In this document: positions 53,235 to 61,720 of the stretch, piece by piece | Layout: each line of letters opens with the position of its first letter | How positions within the stretch are numbered: position 1 is the stretch's first letter | Origin: JAFAXD01 sp963816775 | GTDB lineage: Bacteria; Pseudomonadota; Alphaproteobacteria; Rhizobiales; Xanthobacteraceae | DNA: 64,000 nt | Assembly: GCA_963816775.1 (NCBI GenBank) | Contig: CAWFLX010000044.1 | Span: 1 to 64,000 of the forward strand | Reading direction: 5' to 3' | Made by a program: the position numbers and the translations under genes | Notes under the pieces: generated by a model | Told to the model about the DNA's origin: nothing | Databases searched by the model: none | Seen by the model: the letters and a program-made list of their open reading frames with translations, nothing else

Positions 53235-53807
53235 TCAACGCTGAAATTCGCCCACCCGGAACAACCAGTCGAACGGTATTCCTTGTTGCTTGAAAAATTC
53301 CAGCGCGCCCTCGTCGCGGTCGACCATCGATAATACCAGCACCACGTTGGCGCCGGCGCTCCTGGCGGCGTCGACCGCGTGCATGGCGGAATCACCGGTC
53401 GTGGTCACGTCTTCCAGAATGACGACGTTCTTGTTGCTGATATCGCCGGCCGCTTCGACGCGCTTCTTGGTGCCGTGATCCTTGACCTCTTTGCGCACGA
53501 AAAAGCCCGGCAGCGGGCGAGCCGTCCCCACGCTCCGCACCGAGACTGCGACCGCAAGCGGGATTGCGCCGACCGCTAGTCCGCCGACGCAATCGACCTT
53601 GAGGTTGGACAATCTGTCGAGGACAAGGTCGGCGAGCGAGTGAGCCCCTTCCGGATGGAACATGGTGGGCTTCATATCGAGATAGAACTTGCTCTTCTTG
53701 CCCGACGCGAGGACGAAGTCTCCCTCTCGGTAAGAAAGCTTTCTGATCAGCTCGAACGCCTTGGTCCGAGTGGCAAGCTTCTCGGTGGCGGGAAGACTTG
53801 GTTCCAT
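53235..53807 (-). CDS. pyrE: Orotate phosphoribosyltransferase
   Basis: The 190-residue enzyme joins orotate and PRPP to give OMP in pyrimidine synthesis. The PRPP loop is VVILEDVTTTGDSAMHAVDA; GDFVLASGKKSKFYLDMKP and VGGLAVGAIPLAVAV are typical of the bacterial type. I chose ATG 53807 (MEPSLPATEK); the frame extends 30 bp further. A GST gene starts the same strand but lies upstream by 26 bp, so co-transcription is possible. Confidence 0.95.
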   Translation of the reverse strand: MEPSLPATEKLATRTKAFELIRKLSYREGDFVLASGKKSKFYLDMKPTMFHPEGAHSLADLVLDRLSNLKVDCVGGLAVGAIPLAVAVSVRSVGTARPLPGFFVRKEVKDHGTKKRVEAAGDISNKNVVILEDVTTTGDSAMHAVDAARSAGANVVLVLSMVDRDEGALEFFKQQGIPFDWLFRVGEFQR

Positions 53808-53833
53808 GGTTAGTCCATTTTCAACTGCGGCTA

Positions 53834-54460
53834 TCACACGAACGGCACGTCCAACACGTGCTGCTTGAAGGCAGGGCGCGCCGCAAGCTCCGCATACCAG
53901 CGTTCGACGTTCGGTGCCGTCGGGTGGTCTGTTATCAACCGAAAATATCGGTAGGCGAACGGCCCAATCGGGATGTCGCCGTACGAAAATTGATCGCCGG
54001 CAATAAACCTGGTTTTGGCGAGCTGTTCGTCCATCATCTTGATGGCGGTCGTGGACGCAGCCTTGCCGGCCTCGATCGCCTTCGGATCGCGCTTATCGGG
54101 CGGTGTGCGGATCAGCCCCCAAAATACCGGCGTGATCGCCGGATTGGCGACCGCGAGCTGCCAGTCCATCCACTTTTGGGCACTGGCACGGCTGCGCAGA
54201 TCGCCGGGCTCGAGCTTGCCGGGGCCGTGCTTCGCTGCCAGATAACGCACGATTGTGTTCGATTCCCACAGCAGGAATCCGTCGTCCTCTTCCAAGGTCG
54301 GCACCAGGCCGTTTGGGTTCATCGCCAGATACGCCGGTTCGCGGTTCTTGCCGAACGGGCCGCCGACATCAATGCGTTCATGGGCGAGCCCGAGTTCGCC
54401 GATCGCCCACATCACCTTCTGGACGTTGGAGGACGTGTTGCGGCCCCAGATTTTCATCAT
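53834..54460 (-). CDS. Glutathione S-transferase family protein
   Basis: The 208-residue protein has a thioredoxin-like N-terminal domain (KIWGRNTSSNVQKVMWAIGE, NPNGLVPTLEEDDGFLLWES with the cis-Pro and ES dipeptide that bind glutathione) and an all-helical C-terminal domain. The serine in NTSSNVQK is the likely catalytic residue of this beta/theta-like class. The substrate is unknown. ATG 54460 is preferred over 54544. Confidence 0.9.
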   Translation of the reverse strand: MMKIWGRNTSSNVQKVMWAIGELGLAHERIDVGGPFGKNREPAYLAMNPNGLVPTLEEDDGFLLWESNTIVRYLAAKHGPGKLEPGDLRSRASAQKWMDWQLAVANPAITPVFWGLIRTPPDKRDPKAIEAGKAASTTAIKMMDEQLAKTRFIAGDQFSYGDIPIGPFAYRYFRLITDHPTAPNVERWYAELAARPAFKQHVLDVPFV

Positions 54461-54572
54461 GACGGTTTTCTCTCCCTGAATCGGCAATCCGATCACATGT
54501 GGCGGACGCCTCGGCCCGCGTTTCGCTCGGGCCCGGACCCCCAACGCTGCAAGGGCACAGCATCGCGACTGG

Positions 54573-54767
54573 TTAGTCCAGCCGGCGCGCCTCTTCGGGC
54601 AGCATGATCGGAATGCCGTCGCGGATCGGGTAGGCGAGCTTGGCGGCGCGTGAAATCAGCTCCTGGCGGGCCGCATCGTATTCGAGCGGCCCTTTGGTCA
54701 GCGGACAGACCAGGATTTCCAGGAGCTTTGGATCAACGCTTCCGGCGGGACGATCGGGAGTGCTCAT
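54573..54767 (-). CDS. Trm112-family small protein
   Basis: The 64-residue protein has the Trm112/YcaR pattern: LEILVCPLTKGPLEYD, then ELISRAAKLAYPIRDGIPIML. The zinc cysteines of eukaryotic Trm112 are reduced to one here, as in most bacterial members. These small proteins are thought to activate methyltransferases, by analogy. It lies between the LON-domain gene and the GST gene on the same strand, the usual rhizobial neighbourhood with the thioredoxin-TPR gene upstream. Confidence 0.88.
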   Translation of the reverse strand: MSTPDRPAGSVDPKLLEILVCPLTKGPLEYDAARQELISRAAKLAYPIRDGIPIMLPEEARRLD

Positions 54768-54833
54768 GGATCACGTCTTGATGGGCTGATGCGTTTTTCG
54801 GCCGCCTTGATAGCACGTCCGCCATTCGGTGGC

Positions 54834-55508
54834 TCATTGCAGCGGGGTCTCGCCGTCAGTCTTGGTCTTGGCAAGACCGATCTCGGTGATCGCGATCAGG
54901 ATCTCGGCGCGGGTTTTCAAATCCGGGGCCTCCAGCATCGCCTGTTTCTCGGCCGGGTCGTAAGGCGACATCATGGCGAGTGCGTTGACCAGCGCCTCGT
55001 TCGGGGCGCTTTCGATGCCCTGCCAGTCGGCCTTGAGGTCGTTGGCTTTCAGGAAGGCGGTTAGCGCCTCGAGCAGTGCCTTGCGATCAACGTCATTCTC
55101 GCCCTTGCGCGCGATGAAATCATCGGCGAACGGCGCGTAGGTCACTTGGCACTGACGATACGCAGTCACGACCTTCAGCTCTTCCTCGATTCGAAAGCGA
55201 GCAACGCCGGTGAGTTGGAGCAAATAGCGTCCGTCGCCGGTCTCGGCGAGCTGGGTGATGCGGCCGGCACACCCGATTTTATAGAGGTTGGGCCGCGCCT
55301 CGGGACCGGGATGCCCCGTATCGGGCTGGATCATGCCGATAAGCCGGTGACCATCGCGCAAACTGTCGTCGACCATCGCGAGATAGCGCGGTTCGAAAAT
55401 ATTGAGCGGCATCTGTCCGCGCGGCAGCAGCAATGCGCCCGGCAACGGGAAGACCGGGATCGTGCCCGGCAGGTCGGCAGGCCCGCGATAGACCGCGTTC
55501 AACGGCAT
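54834..55508 (-). CDS. LON peptidase N-terminal (substrate-binding) domain protein
   Basis: The 224-residue protein is a stand-alone LON-SB domain without ATPase or protease parts: IPVFPLPGALLLPRGQMPL, NIFEPRYLAMVDDSL, IGCAGRITQLAETGDGRYL, and a C-terminal helical bundle with SPYDPAEKQAMLEAPDL. Its function is unknown; it may recognise unfolded substrates. It lies between the thioredoxin-TPR gene and the Trm112 gene in a leftward series. Confidence 0.9.
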   Translation of the reverse strand: MPLNAVYRGPADLPGTIPVFPLPGALLLPRGQMPLNIFEPRYLAMVDDSLRDGHRLIGMIQPDTGHPGPEARPNLYKIGCAGRITQLAETGDGRYLLQLTGVARFRIEEELKVVTAYRQCQVTYAPFADDFIARKGENDVDRKALLEALTAFLKANDLKADWQGIESAPNEALVNALAMMSPYDPAEKQAMLEAPDLKTRAEILIAITEIGLAKTKTDGETPLQ

Positions 55509-55597
55509 CGCTGCGCTCCTGGTCCAAAAAAATAGCCGCTGTCCGATGCAATCCTATCGGAAATCACACCGGTCGGAAATCGGACTGATGCAGGAAC

Positions 55598-55658
55598 TTT
55601 AAATCGGCCGCACTAGCAAGAATATGATTCTAGTGCCGCTTCAAATCGGCGGCACTAG
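55598..55658. repeat. Palindromic repeat, family B, copy 5 (short variant)
   Basis: A right arm AAATCGGCCGCACTAG (55601-55616) is followed by the 13-nt linker CAAGAATATGATT and a compact hairpin CTAGTGCCGC-TTCAAATCG-GCGGCACTAG (55630-55658). The arms differ from types I and II but the CTAGTG/CACTAG ends and the linker are shared. Bases 55655-55657 (CTA) are the complement of the TAG stop of the neighbouring thioredoxin-TPR gene. Confidence 0.8.
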
Positions 55659-56557
55659 GAAAAAAGGATCGACGACAATCGCTTGCGCCCCTCGACCGTC
55701 GCCTCATCGGTCGGGCCCCAGGCATCGAACAGTTGCACCAGTTGCTTGCGGGCCCCGTCATCATTCCATTTGCGGTCGCGGCGCGTGATCTCGATCAGGT
55801 GATCAAGGGCCTCCTTGCGATGCCCCTTTGCGTTGTGCGCGAGTGCGAGGTCGAAGCGCGCCTGATGGTCGAGCGGGTTGGCGGCGACCTTCTGCTCAAG
55901 CTCCGTGATCGGGCCGAGCGAGCTTGCCTGCTCGGCGAGTTCGAGCGCGGCGCGCGCCGCCGCCACCGCGGTCTCGTTGCGCTTGCCTTCCGGGATCATC
56001 GCGAGCGTCTGCTTGGCCTGGTCGAGGGCTCCGGTTGCGACGTAGCACCGTACAAGGCCGGCGAGCGCCGGCACGTTGGTTGGCTCCTCGGCCAGGATGC
56101 GCGCGAACAGATCAGCGGCGCCGGCCGCATTGCCCTCCGCGAGCGCCGCCTCGGCGGCCTGCAGCAGATCCTTATCCTCGGCGCTGACGCGGCCCTTGGT
56201 CAGACGCTCGATGAAGGCGGTAACCTGCGACTCCGGAAGCGCTCCCAAAAAACCGTCGGCTGGTTGGCCGTTCACGAACGCAATGACGGCCGGGATCGAT
56301 TGAATGCCCATTTGGCCCGGGATCGACGGGTGCTCGTCGATGTTCATCTTGACGAGCTTGAGCTTGCCTTTGGCGGCGCGCACAACCTTTTCCAGCACCG
56401 GCGTGAGCTGTTTGCAGGGCCCGCACCAGGGGGCCCAAAAGTCGACCAGCACCGGCTGACGACGCGACTCCTCGATCACGTCCTTCACGAACGCCTGGGT
56501 CGTCGTGTCCTTGATCACGGGGTCGGCCGTGGTTGCCGCAGCGCCATTCTGCAACAT
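55655..56557 (-). CDS. Thioredoxin-TPR co-chaperone (CnoX/YbbN-like)
   Basis: The 300-residue protein has an N-terminal thioredoxin domain with active site WAPWCGPCKQL and a C-terminal set of TPR-like helices (ALAEGNAAGAADLFARILAE and later repeats). CnoX/YbbN holds oxidised or unfolded proteins and passes them to GroEL or DnaK. The CGPC cysteines are intact here, as in redox-active members. I chose ATG 56557 (MLQNGAAAT). The stop codon is supplied by a family B repeat. Confidence 0.9.
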   Translation of the reverse strand: MLQNGAAATTADPVIKDTTTQAFVKDVIEESRRQPVLVDFWAPWCGPCKQLTPVLEKVVRAAKGKLKLVKMNIDEHPSIPGQMGIQSIPAVIAFVNGQPADGFLGALPESQVTAFIERLTKGRVSAEDKDLLQAAEAALAEGNAAGAADLFARILAEEPTNVPALAGLVRCYVATGALDQAKQTLAMIPEGKRNETAVAAARAALELAEQASSLGPITELEQKVAANPLDHQARFDLALAHNAKGHRKEALDHLIEITRRDRKWNDDGARKQLVQLFDAWGPTDEATVEGRKRLSSILFS

Positions 56558-56712
56558 CGAATGCGATCCTATGGTTTCCCAACGGGCGCGCGGCCCGAAA
56601 TCTCGACGGATTAAATGGCAATGCGCTCGCCGATTGCAATCGCAACTTCTCGAACGTCCGGCCGCCAACCGAGCTTACTTGGCGCGGTTTTGGGCACCAA
56701 AACTGCGGGTCG

Positions 56713-57213
56713 TTATATCACCTCCGATACCGGTTCGATCCGGGGCATGTGGCCGGTCGCTTCAAGGAAACGCAGCAGGCCTTCCCGCGAAATTGTGGTC
56801 GTCATCGTGTTGACGAGGGGATGATAGTTGAGACTGGCGTGCTCCAACATGGCGCGGTCGAGTACGATGTTGACGGCGCGGCTGGTGTCATTGAGGGCGC
56901 CAAACGGGGTCACTGAGCCCGGTTCCACCCCCAGCGTTGCGCGCATCGCGTCAGGCGAGCCGAACGAAAAGCGGCCGCTGCCGAACCGATGATGCAAGGT
57001 CTTCAGCGCGATCGGGGCGTCCTCGAGCGCGGTCACCAGGAAAAGGGCGCCCTTTTTGTCCTTGAGGAACAGGTTCTTGGTGTGCCCACCCGGAATCTGC
57101 CCACGCAGCGCGCGCGACTGTTCGACGGTAAAGAGCGGTGGATGCTCGATCGTCCGATGCGCCACGCCAATTCGGTCGAGAAACGCGAATAGATCGGCCG
57201 GGGTCGCGGGCAT
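56713..57213 (-). CDS. YbaK/ProX-type aminoacyl-tRNA editing protein
   Basis: The 166-residue protein belongs to the INS/YbaK family: VAHRTIEHPPLFTVEQSRAL, GGHTKNLFLKDKKGALFLV with the catalytic lysine of KNLFL, and GSVTPFGALND. The TPFG form and length fit ProX, which deacylates Ala-tRNA-Pro, better than YbaK. I chose ATG 57213 (MPATPADLF), with AAGGA upstream. Just 14 bp upstream begins a bipartite palindromic repeat, so the message likely carries it or starts at its edge. Confidence 0.9.
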   Translation of the reverse strand: MPATPADLFAFLDRIGVAHRTIEHPPLFTVEQSRALRGQIPGGHTKNLFLKDKKGALFLVTALEDAPIALKTLHHRFGSGRFSFGSPDAMRATLGVEPGSVTPFGALNDTSRAVNIVLDRAMLEHASLNYHPLVNTMTTTISREGLLRFLEATGHMPRIEPVSEVI

Positions 57214-57226
57214 CCGTTGGTCCTTG

Positions 57227-57326
57227 GAGCATGATCCCGAGAGCGGACGCCGCTTTCCGAAAAAGATCATGCTCAAACAAAAGGCTAGAGCGGGATGATG
57301 ATTCGAAGATAACTCATCCCGCTCTA
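57227..57326. repeat. Palindromic repeat, family A, copy 4 (bipartite)
   Basis: Hairpin 1 (57227-57274) has GAGCATGATC and GATCATGCTC ends. After AAACAAAAGGC comes hairpin 2 (57286-57326), arms TAGAGCGGGATGATG and CTCATCCCGCTCTA. The whole 100 bp aligns with the copy at 53132 in the same order. It sits between the ProX-type gene and tRNA-Gly. Confidence 0.88.
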
Positions 57327-57402
57327 GAGCATTTTTGGAAGCTGCTTCAACGGTGCCGCTGTGGATTTGGCAGGTTGCCGGGTTGTCGGGGCGTTTCCCC
57401 GG

Positions 57403-57431
57403 TTGCAAAGGCCAAAACCTTTTGCGATATG
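57403..57431 (+). promoter_or_regulatory. Putative promoter of tRNA-Gly
   Basis: TTGCAA (57403-57408), 17 bp, then GATATG (57426-57431). A start near 57438 would leave about 30 nt before the tRNA. The -35 is good and the -10 is weak. Confidence 0.35.
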
Positions 57432-57468
57432 GATGCCCGCTAGGAACAATAACGGCCGCCGGGCGGAT

Positions 57469-57543
57469 GCGGGTGTAGCTCAGGGGTAGAGCACAACCTT
57501 GCCAAGGTTGGGGTCGAGGGTTCGAATCCCTTCGCCCGCTCCA
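57469..57543 (+). tRNA. tRNA-Gly (anticodon GCC)
   Basis: All four stems fold: acceptor GCGGGTG/CGCCCGC, D-arm GCTC...GAGC, anticodon stem CAACC/GGTTG around TTGCCAA, and T-arm GAGGG-TTCGAAT-CCCTT. The anticodon GCC reads GGC and GGT glycine codons. The CCA end is encoded at 57541-57543. It is a lone tRNA. The 254 bp downstream to ggt contain no gene I can support and no integrase or repeat that would mark an insertion site. Confidence 0.97.
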
Positions 57544-57797
57544 ATTCCCGGACGGTTATTTCAGCACGGGGAGAAACTTGATGCCGATCAAACCGGCCGG
57601 CATTGTGCGGGAGTTGTTGCGCGAGCCAGCCCGGGAATCGGCCGGTGTTTGGCGCGCGGCGGCGGTCTTCCTTCCGCGCAGTGATGCGAGACCAATCCGA
57701 ATTCCCGGCGATGGCTCGCGCTCGAAGAGCGCACGGCGTGAGCTTGGCCGGTTGATCGCACCGCGCCGCTTGGCGTCCTGACCTGGTTTTTCGGGCT

Positions 57798-59528
57798 TCA
57801 GTACCCGGCGGCGAGCGCGCCGCGCGACCGCGCGTCGGCAGCTCCGACAAGCCCCTTCGGCGTCACCGCAATTGAGTGGGCAGAGCCGGAAACCGGGCCG
57901 ACCCGGATGGTGTGACCGCGCACCTGCAGCCCCTGGATGGTCGCATCCGGAAGGCCGCGCTCGATCAGCACGACGTCAGGCTGCCACTGATGATGGACGC
58001 GCGGAGCTGCGACCGCGTCCGCTATGCCTTCTTGGAAATCAATTGCGTTCACGACGACCTGCAGCACCGTGGTGATGATGCGGCTGCCGCCGGGTGCGCC
58101 GGTGACAAGCACCGGCTTGCCGTTCTTGAGCACGATCGTCGGGGTCATCGACGACAGCGGCCGCTTTGAGGGACCAGGCGCGTTGGCACTGCCGCCCACG
58201 AGCCCGAACGCATTGGGAGCGCCCGGCTTGGCGGAAAAATCGTCGAGTTCGTTGTTGAGCAAGATCCCGGTGCCTGCGGCGACGAGGCCGAGCCCGTAGT
58301 TGAAGTTGAGCGTGGTGGTGTTGGCGACTGCATTGCCGAATTGATCGACCACCGAAAAATGCGTCGTGTTGCCGCCGGTCTCGGTCGCCGGACTGCCAGC
58401 CCGAATCTCGAGCGCGGGCCGCGCGCGCGAGGGATCGATGCGCGCGCGTAACGAGGCCGCATAGGCTTTCGAGATCAGCCGCTCGGTCGGAACCGCGATC
58501 GCGTCGCTGTCGCCGAGAAATTCGGCGCGGTCGGCGTACGCGAACTTCATGGCTTCGATCATCAAGTGCAGCGCCTCGGGCGATTCCGCGGCGAAACTGC
58601 CAAGTGGAAATCCCTCCAGGATATTGAGCATCTCGATCAGGTGGATGCCGCCCGATGAGGGCGGCGGCATCGAGACGATGTCGTAGCCGCGGTAGGTGCC
58701 ACGCACGGCTTCGCGCTCCACCGCGCGATAGGACTTGAGATCATCGGTCGTCATTCCACCGCCGGCGGCACGGACCGCCGCAACGATCTTTTCCGCCACC
58801 GGCCCTTGGTAGAACGCCGACGGTCCTCTGTCCGCGATTGCCTGAAGCGAGGCGGCAAGATCGGGCTGCACCAGCGTGTCGCCGAGCTCGAGTGGCGTGC
58901 CATCCGGCCGGAAGAATGCCGACTTGGGCGACCAGCGCTGCAGCCGTCGCGCCGACATTTGCAGCGTGTCGAACAGATCTTCGTTCACGGTGACGCCCGC
59001 GCGCGCCATCCGGATCGCGGGAGCGATCAGTTCGGCGAAGCTGAACTTCCCCGAGCCGTAGCGGGCGTGCGCGAGCGCTAACCCGGCCACCGTCCCGGGC
59101 ACGCCGACAGCGAGGCCGGAGTTGAGCGACTTATTCGGATCGGCATCGCCCTTCTCGTTGAGAAATGTGTCGCTCCGGGTCGCAGCGGGCGCGGTTTCGC
59201 GATAGTCGATCGCGACCGGCTTGGCTTGGCGCGCAAGGTGCACAACCATGAAACCGCCGCCGCCGAGATTGCCGGCGCGCGGCAGGGTGACGGCGAGCGC
59301 GAAGCCGACTGCGACAGCCGCATCGACCGCATTGCCGCCACGTCGAAGAATGTCGACGCCAACTTCGCTCGCACGCGCCTCCTGGCTCACGACCATTCCG
59401 TGCTGCGCGCTCACCGCCAGCGCCTGCGCGTCACCCGTGCTGGGAGCCGCGTCGGGCGGCGGCGCTTGCGCCAGCGCAATCGCCGGCGCCAGCGACAGCA
59501 GCAGCGCGGCCGCATAGCGTCGCGTCAT
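57798..59528 (-). CDS. ggt: Gamma-glutamyltransferase
   Basis: The 576-residue precursor has a signal peptide (YAAALLLSLAPAIALAQ). It is cut by itself before the catalytic threonine in GGNTTHFSVVD (about residue 388) into large and small subunits. GGNAVDAAVAVGFAL, GNLGGGGFMVVH and GLVGGSANAPGPSKRPLSSM are family markers. It hydrolyses or transfers the gamma-glutamyl group of glutathione in the periplasm. I chose ATG 59528 (MTRRYAAAL). The AhpD-like gene lies 19 bp upstream on the same strand, so the two probably form an operon. Confidence 0.94.
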   Translation of the reverse strand: MTRRYAAALLLSLAPAIALAQAPPPDAAPSTGDAQALAVSAQHGMVVSQEARASEVGVDILRRGGNAVDAAVAVGFALAVTLPRAGNLGGGGFMVVHLARQAKPVAIDYRETAPAATRSDTFLNEKGDADPNKSLNSGLAVGVPGTVAGLALAHARYGSGKFSFAELIAPAIRMARAGVTVNEDLFDTLQMSARRLQRWSPKSAFFRPDGTPLELGDTLVQPDLAASLQAIADRGPSAFYQGPVAEKIVAAVRAAGGGMTTDDLKSYRAVEREAVRGTYRGYDIVSMPPPSSGGIHLIEMLNILEGFPLGSFAAESPEALHLMIEAMKFAYADRAEFLGDSDAIAVPTERLISKAYAASLRARIDPSRARPALEIRAGSPATETGGNTTHFSVVDQFGNAVANTTTLNFNYGLGLVAAGTGILLNNELDDFSAKPGAPNAFGLVGGSANAPGPSKRPLSSMTPTIVLKNGKPVLVTGAPGGSRIITTVLQVVVNAIDFQEGIADAVAAPRVHHQWQPDVVLIERGLPDATIQGLQVRGHTIRVGPVSGSAHSIAVTPKGLVGAADARSRGALAAGY

Positions 59529-59547
59529 CTTCAGGTGCGTGCGCAAA

Positions 59548-60240
59548 TCAGTCCCGTCCTTGGCGATGGTAGACGCTGTTCGGCCGCATGTCGGTCGCCG
59601 AAGCCACCCGGTTCGACATGTTGAAGAACGCAGCAACCGCTGCGATGTCGAAGATGTCGCGCTCCGAGAATCCGGCGCGCCGCAACGCATCCCGGTCGGC
59701 GTCTTCGATGTTCCAGGGTTCCTCCGTGAGCTTCACGGCGAAGTCAAGCATCGCGCGCTGACGCTTGGTCAACCGCGCCGCCCGATAGTTCATGGCCATC
59801 AGCTCGCCGAGCGGCGGATCGTTGGAAAGGACGCGCACCGCAGCGCCGTGTGCGACGAGGCAATAGTAGCAATGGTTTTGCGACGACACTGCGACCGCGA
59901 TCATTTCGCGCTCGAGCTTCGAAAGTCCCGACGGCGCTAGCATCAGGTCGTTGTACATGGCGACGAATGCTTCGAGCTTCGCCATGTCGAACGCGTAGGC
60001 CTTGAGCACGTTGGGCACGAAGCCGAGTTTCTCTTGGCATTTGTCGAAATAGGCCTGCATGGCCGGGCTGAGCGCGGCCTGCCGAAGATCCAGGGCGGTG
60101 ATGCGAGTATCGTCGTCCGCAACAGCGCTTGGTGCAGTGGCCGCCACACGCCCGCTCCCGTGGGTTTTCGGCTGCGCCGACGCGCCGGATTTAGGCATTT
60201 GTTTGGGCTTGGTTTTTACGGCCGCTCTGGCATTGGCCAC
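59548..60240 (-). CDS. AhpD-like / carboxymuconolactone decarboxylase-family protein (peroxidase-related)
   Basis: The 230-residue protein has a basic, disordered N-terminus and an AhpD-like helical domain with the redox motif SSQNHCYYCLVAHG, where the CxxC and His form the peroxidase-type proton relay. LTEEPWNIEDADRDALRRAG and DIAAVAAFFNMSNRVA match the subfamily usually called uncharacterised peroxidase-related enzymes. The start is a GTG at 60240; an ATG 14 codons further on is possible. It precedes ggt by 19 bp, which hints at thiol or glutathione metabolism. Confidence 0.88.
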   Translation of the reverse strand: MANARAAVKTKPKQMPKSGASAQPKTHGSGRVAATAPSAVADDDTRITALDLRQAALSPAMQAYFDKCQEKLGFVPNVLKAYAFDMAKLEAFVAMYNDLMLAPSGLSKLEREMIAVAVSSQNHCYYCLVAHGAAVRVLSNDPPLGELMAMNYRAARLTKRQRAMLDFAVKLTEEPWNIEDADRDALRRAGFSERDIFDIAAVAAFFNMSNRVASATDMRPNSVYHRQGRD

Positions 60241-60467
60241 GGTACGCTCCCGGTCTGAACCGCCCGCACACTAGCAAGATTCTCCAAGTGTGGCGCGCGG
60301 TGCCCCGTTACAATAGGCGGGTGACGTTCCACTTTGTCCGGCTCGAGCCGGCGACTAATTTAAGAAGACTTGCAATTGAAGGTGCCGCTCTGGTGCAGGC
60401 GTGCGCCGCTGCGGTTGCCACGCCGGTGGGCCGTGCATAAATAACCAGAACCAATCAGATAGCGGCC

Positions 60468-61319
60468 ATGCGGTCCCGAGCGCTGACACGATCCGAAGCA
60501 TTTGCGATCACGGACCACCGCTGTAGCGCGGGCCCTGCCGATGTGCCGTTTACCGAGCAGCACAAAGGCTTCTCCATCTCTTACGTGCGCAAAGGTAGCT
60601 TTGGATACCAACGGCACGACCAGGCATTCGAACTCGTCGCCGGGTCGATCCTCGTGGGGCGGGCGGGCGCCGAATACCGATGCACCCACGATCACCACGC
60701 CGGGGGTGATGAATGCTTGTCGTTCGATCTTGCGCCGGCGGTGGTCGAATGGATCGGCGGCGGCAGCGAGTTGTGGCAGATTGGCTGCGTGCCGCCACTG
60801 CCTGAGTTGATGGTTGCCGGAGAGCTTGCGCAGACGGCCGCCGAGGGGCGAGGCGACATCAGCCTCGAAGAGGCCGGGTGGCTGTTCATCACCCGCTGTG
60901 TCGACGCGGTCGCTGGCCGTCGGCGCAAACCGCCGCGCTTGCATCCGCGCGACCGCCGGCGCGCCGTCGAAGCTGCGCTATGGCTCGACGAGAACGCGCA
61001 CGAGCCGCTCAATCTCGACCGCGTTGCTCGCACCACCGGGCTCAGCCAATTCCACTTTCTGCGGCTGTTCGCGCAAGTGCTTGGGGTGACGCCGCATCAA
61101 TATCTGGTGCGCGCGAGGTTGCGCCGCGCCGCACACTTGCTAGCCGATGACGATCGCCCGATCACCGATGTTGCGCTCGACGTCGGATTTGCCGATTTGT
61201 CCAACTTTGTCCGCACGTTCCATCGCGCCGCCGGTGTTTCGCCGCGCGCTTTTCGTGCGGCCGCGCGCGGAAACCGCAAGTTCTTCCAAGATCGCTTCTC
61301 GGCGCTCGCGCAAGGATGA
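60468..61319 (+). CDS. AraC-family transcriptional regulator
   Basis: The 283-residue protein has an N-terminal cupin-like sensor region (FSISYVRKGSFGYQRHDQAFELVAGS) and a C-terminal double HTH (LDRVARTTGLSQFHFLRLFAQ and PITDVALDVGFADLSNFVRTFH, then AAGVSPRAFR). The inducer is unknown. The ATG at 60468 is the first in frame. A VOC-fold gene follows after 23 bp and may be its target. The 226 bp upstream hold a worn family B repeat junction (60267-60295). Confidence 0.9.
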   Translation: MRSRALTRSEAFAITDHRCSAGPADVPFTEQHKGFSISYVRKGSFGYQRHDQAFELVAGSILVGRAGAEYRCTHDHHAGGDECLSFDLAPAVVEWIGGGSELWQIGCVPPLPELMVAGELAQTAAEGRGDISLEEAGWLFITRCVDAVAGRRRKPPRLHPRDRRRAVEAALWLDENAHEPLNLDRVARTTGLSQFHFLRLFAQVLGVTPHQYLVRARLRRAAHLLADDDRPITDVALDVGFADLSNFVRTFHRAAGVSPRAFRAAARGNRKFFQDRFSALAQG

Positions 61320-61342
61320 TCCCTCAACAAGAGGAGGTCATC

Positions 61343-61705
61343 ATGTACGATCATATCGGGCTGACGGTAAACGACGTCGCCGCGAGCGCGCGCTTCTATC
61401 AATCCGCGCTTGCGGGACTAGGCTACGCGCTGATCTCACGCGACGACTCAGGCGCCGGTTTTGGGCCGAATGGCGCTGCCGCATTCTGGCTCTATGCCGG
61501 CAAACGACCGCCCGGTTCCGGCGTACACGTCGCGTTTCAAGCCCCGGATCGGGCCGCGGTCGATCGCTTTCATGCCGAGGGGTTGAAAGCCGGCGGGCGT
61601 GATCACGGTGGCCCAGGCTTGCGCGCCGATTACAGCCCCAGCTACTACGCAGCCTTTCTGATTGATCCAGACGGCAATAACGTTGAGGCTGTTTGTATGC
61701 GGTGA
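61343..61705 (+). CDS. VOC (glyoxalase/bleomycin-resistance fold) family protein
   Basis: The 120-residue protein is a single VOC module pair: MYDHIGLTVNDVAASARFYQ, then GVHVAFQAPDRAAVDRFHAE, and FLIDPDGNNVEAVC with the metal-binding glutamate. The metal ligands His4 and Glu near the end are in place. The substrate is unknown. AAGAGGAGG 8 bp before the ATG fixes the start. It lies 23 bp after the AraC-type gene and is probably co-transcribed. Confidence 0.9.
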   Translation: MYDHIGLTVNDVAASARFYQSALAGLGYALISRDDSGAGFGPNGAAAFWLYAGKRPPGSGVHVAFQAPDRAAVDRFHAEGLKAGGRDHGGPGLRADYSPSYYAAFLIDPDGNNVEAVCMR

Positions 61706-61720
61706 TCGCGCCAGACGCCG

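Noticed and set aside
57544..57797. Possible integration site at tRNA-Gly
   Set aside because: No duplicated tRNA 3' end, integrase or foreign gene is visible next to it; the region leads straight into ggt.
57440..57850. 136-codon minus-strand ORF ending in RAKGFEPSTPTLARLCSTPELH
   Set aside because: It runs across tRNA-Gly; this peptide is a well-known false protein produced by translating the antisense of a tRNA.
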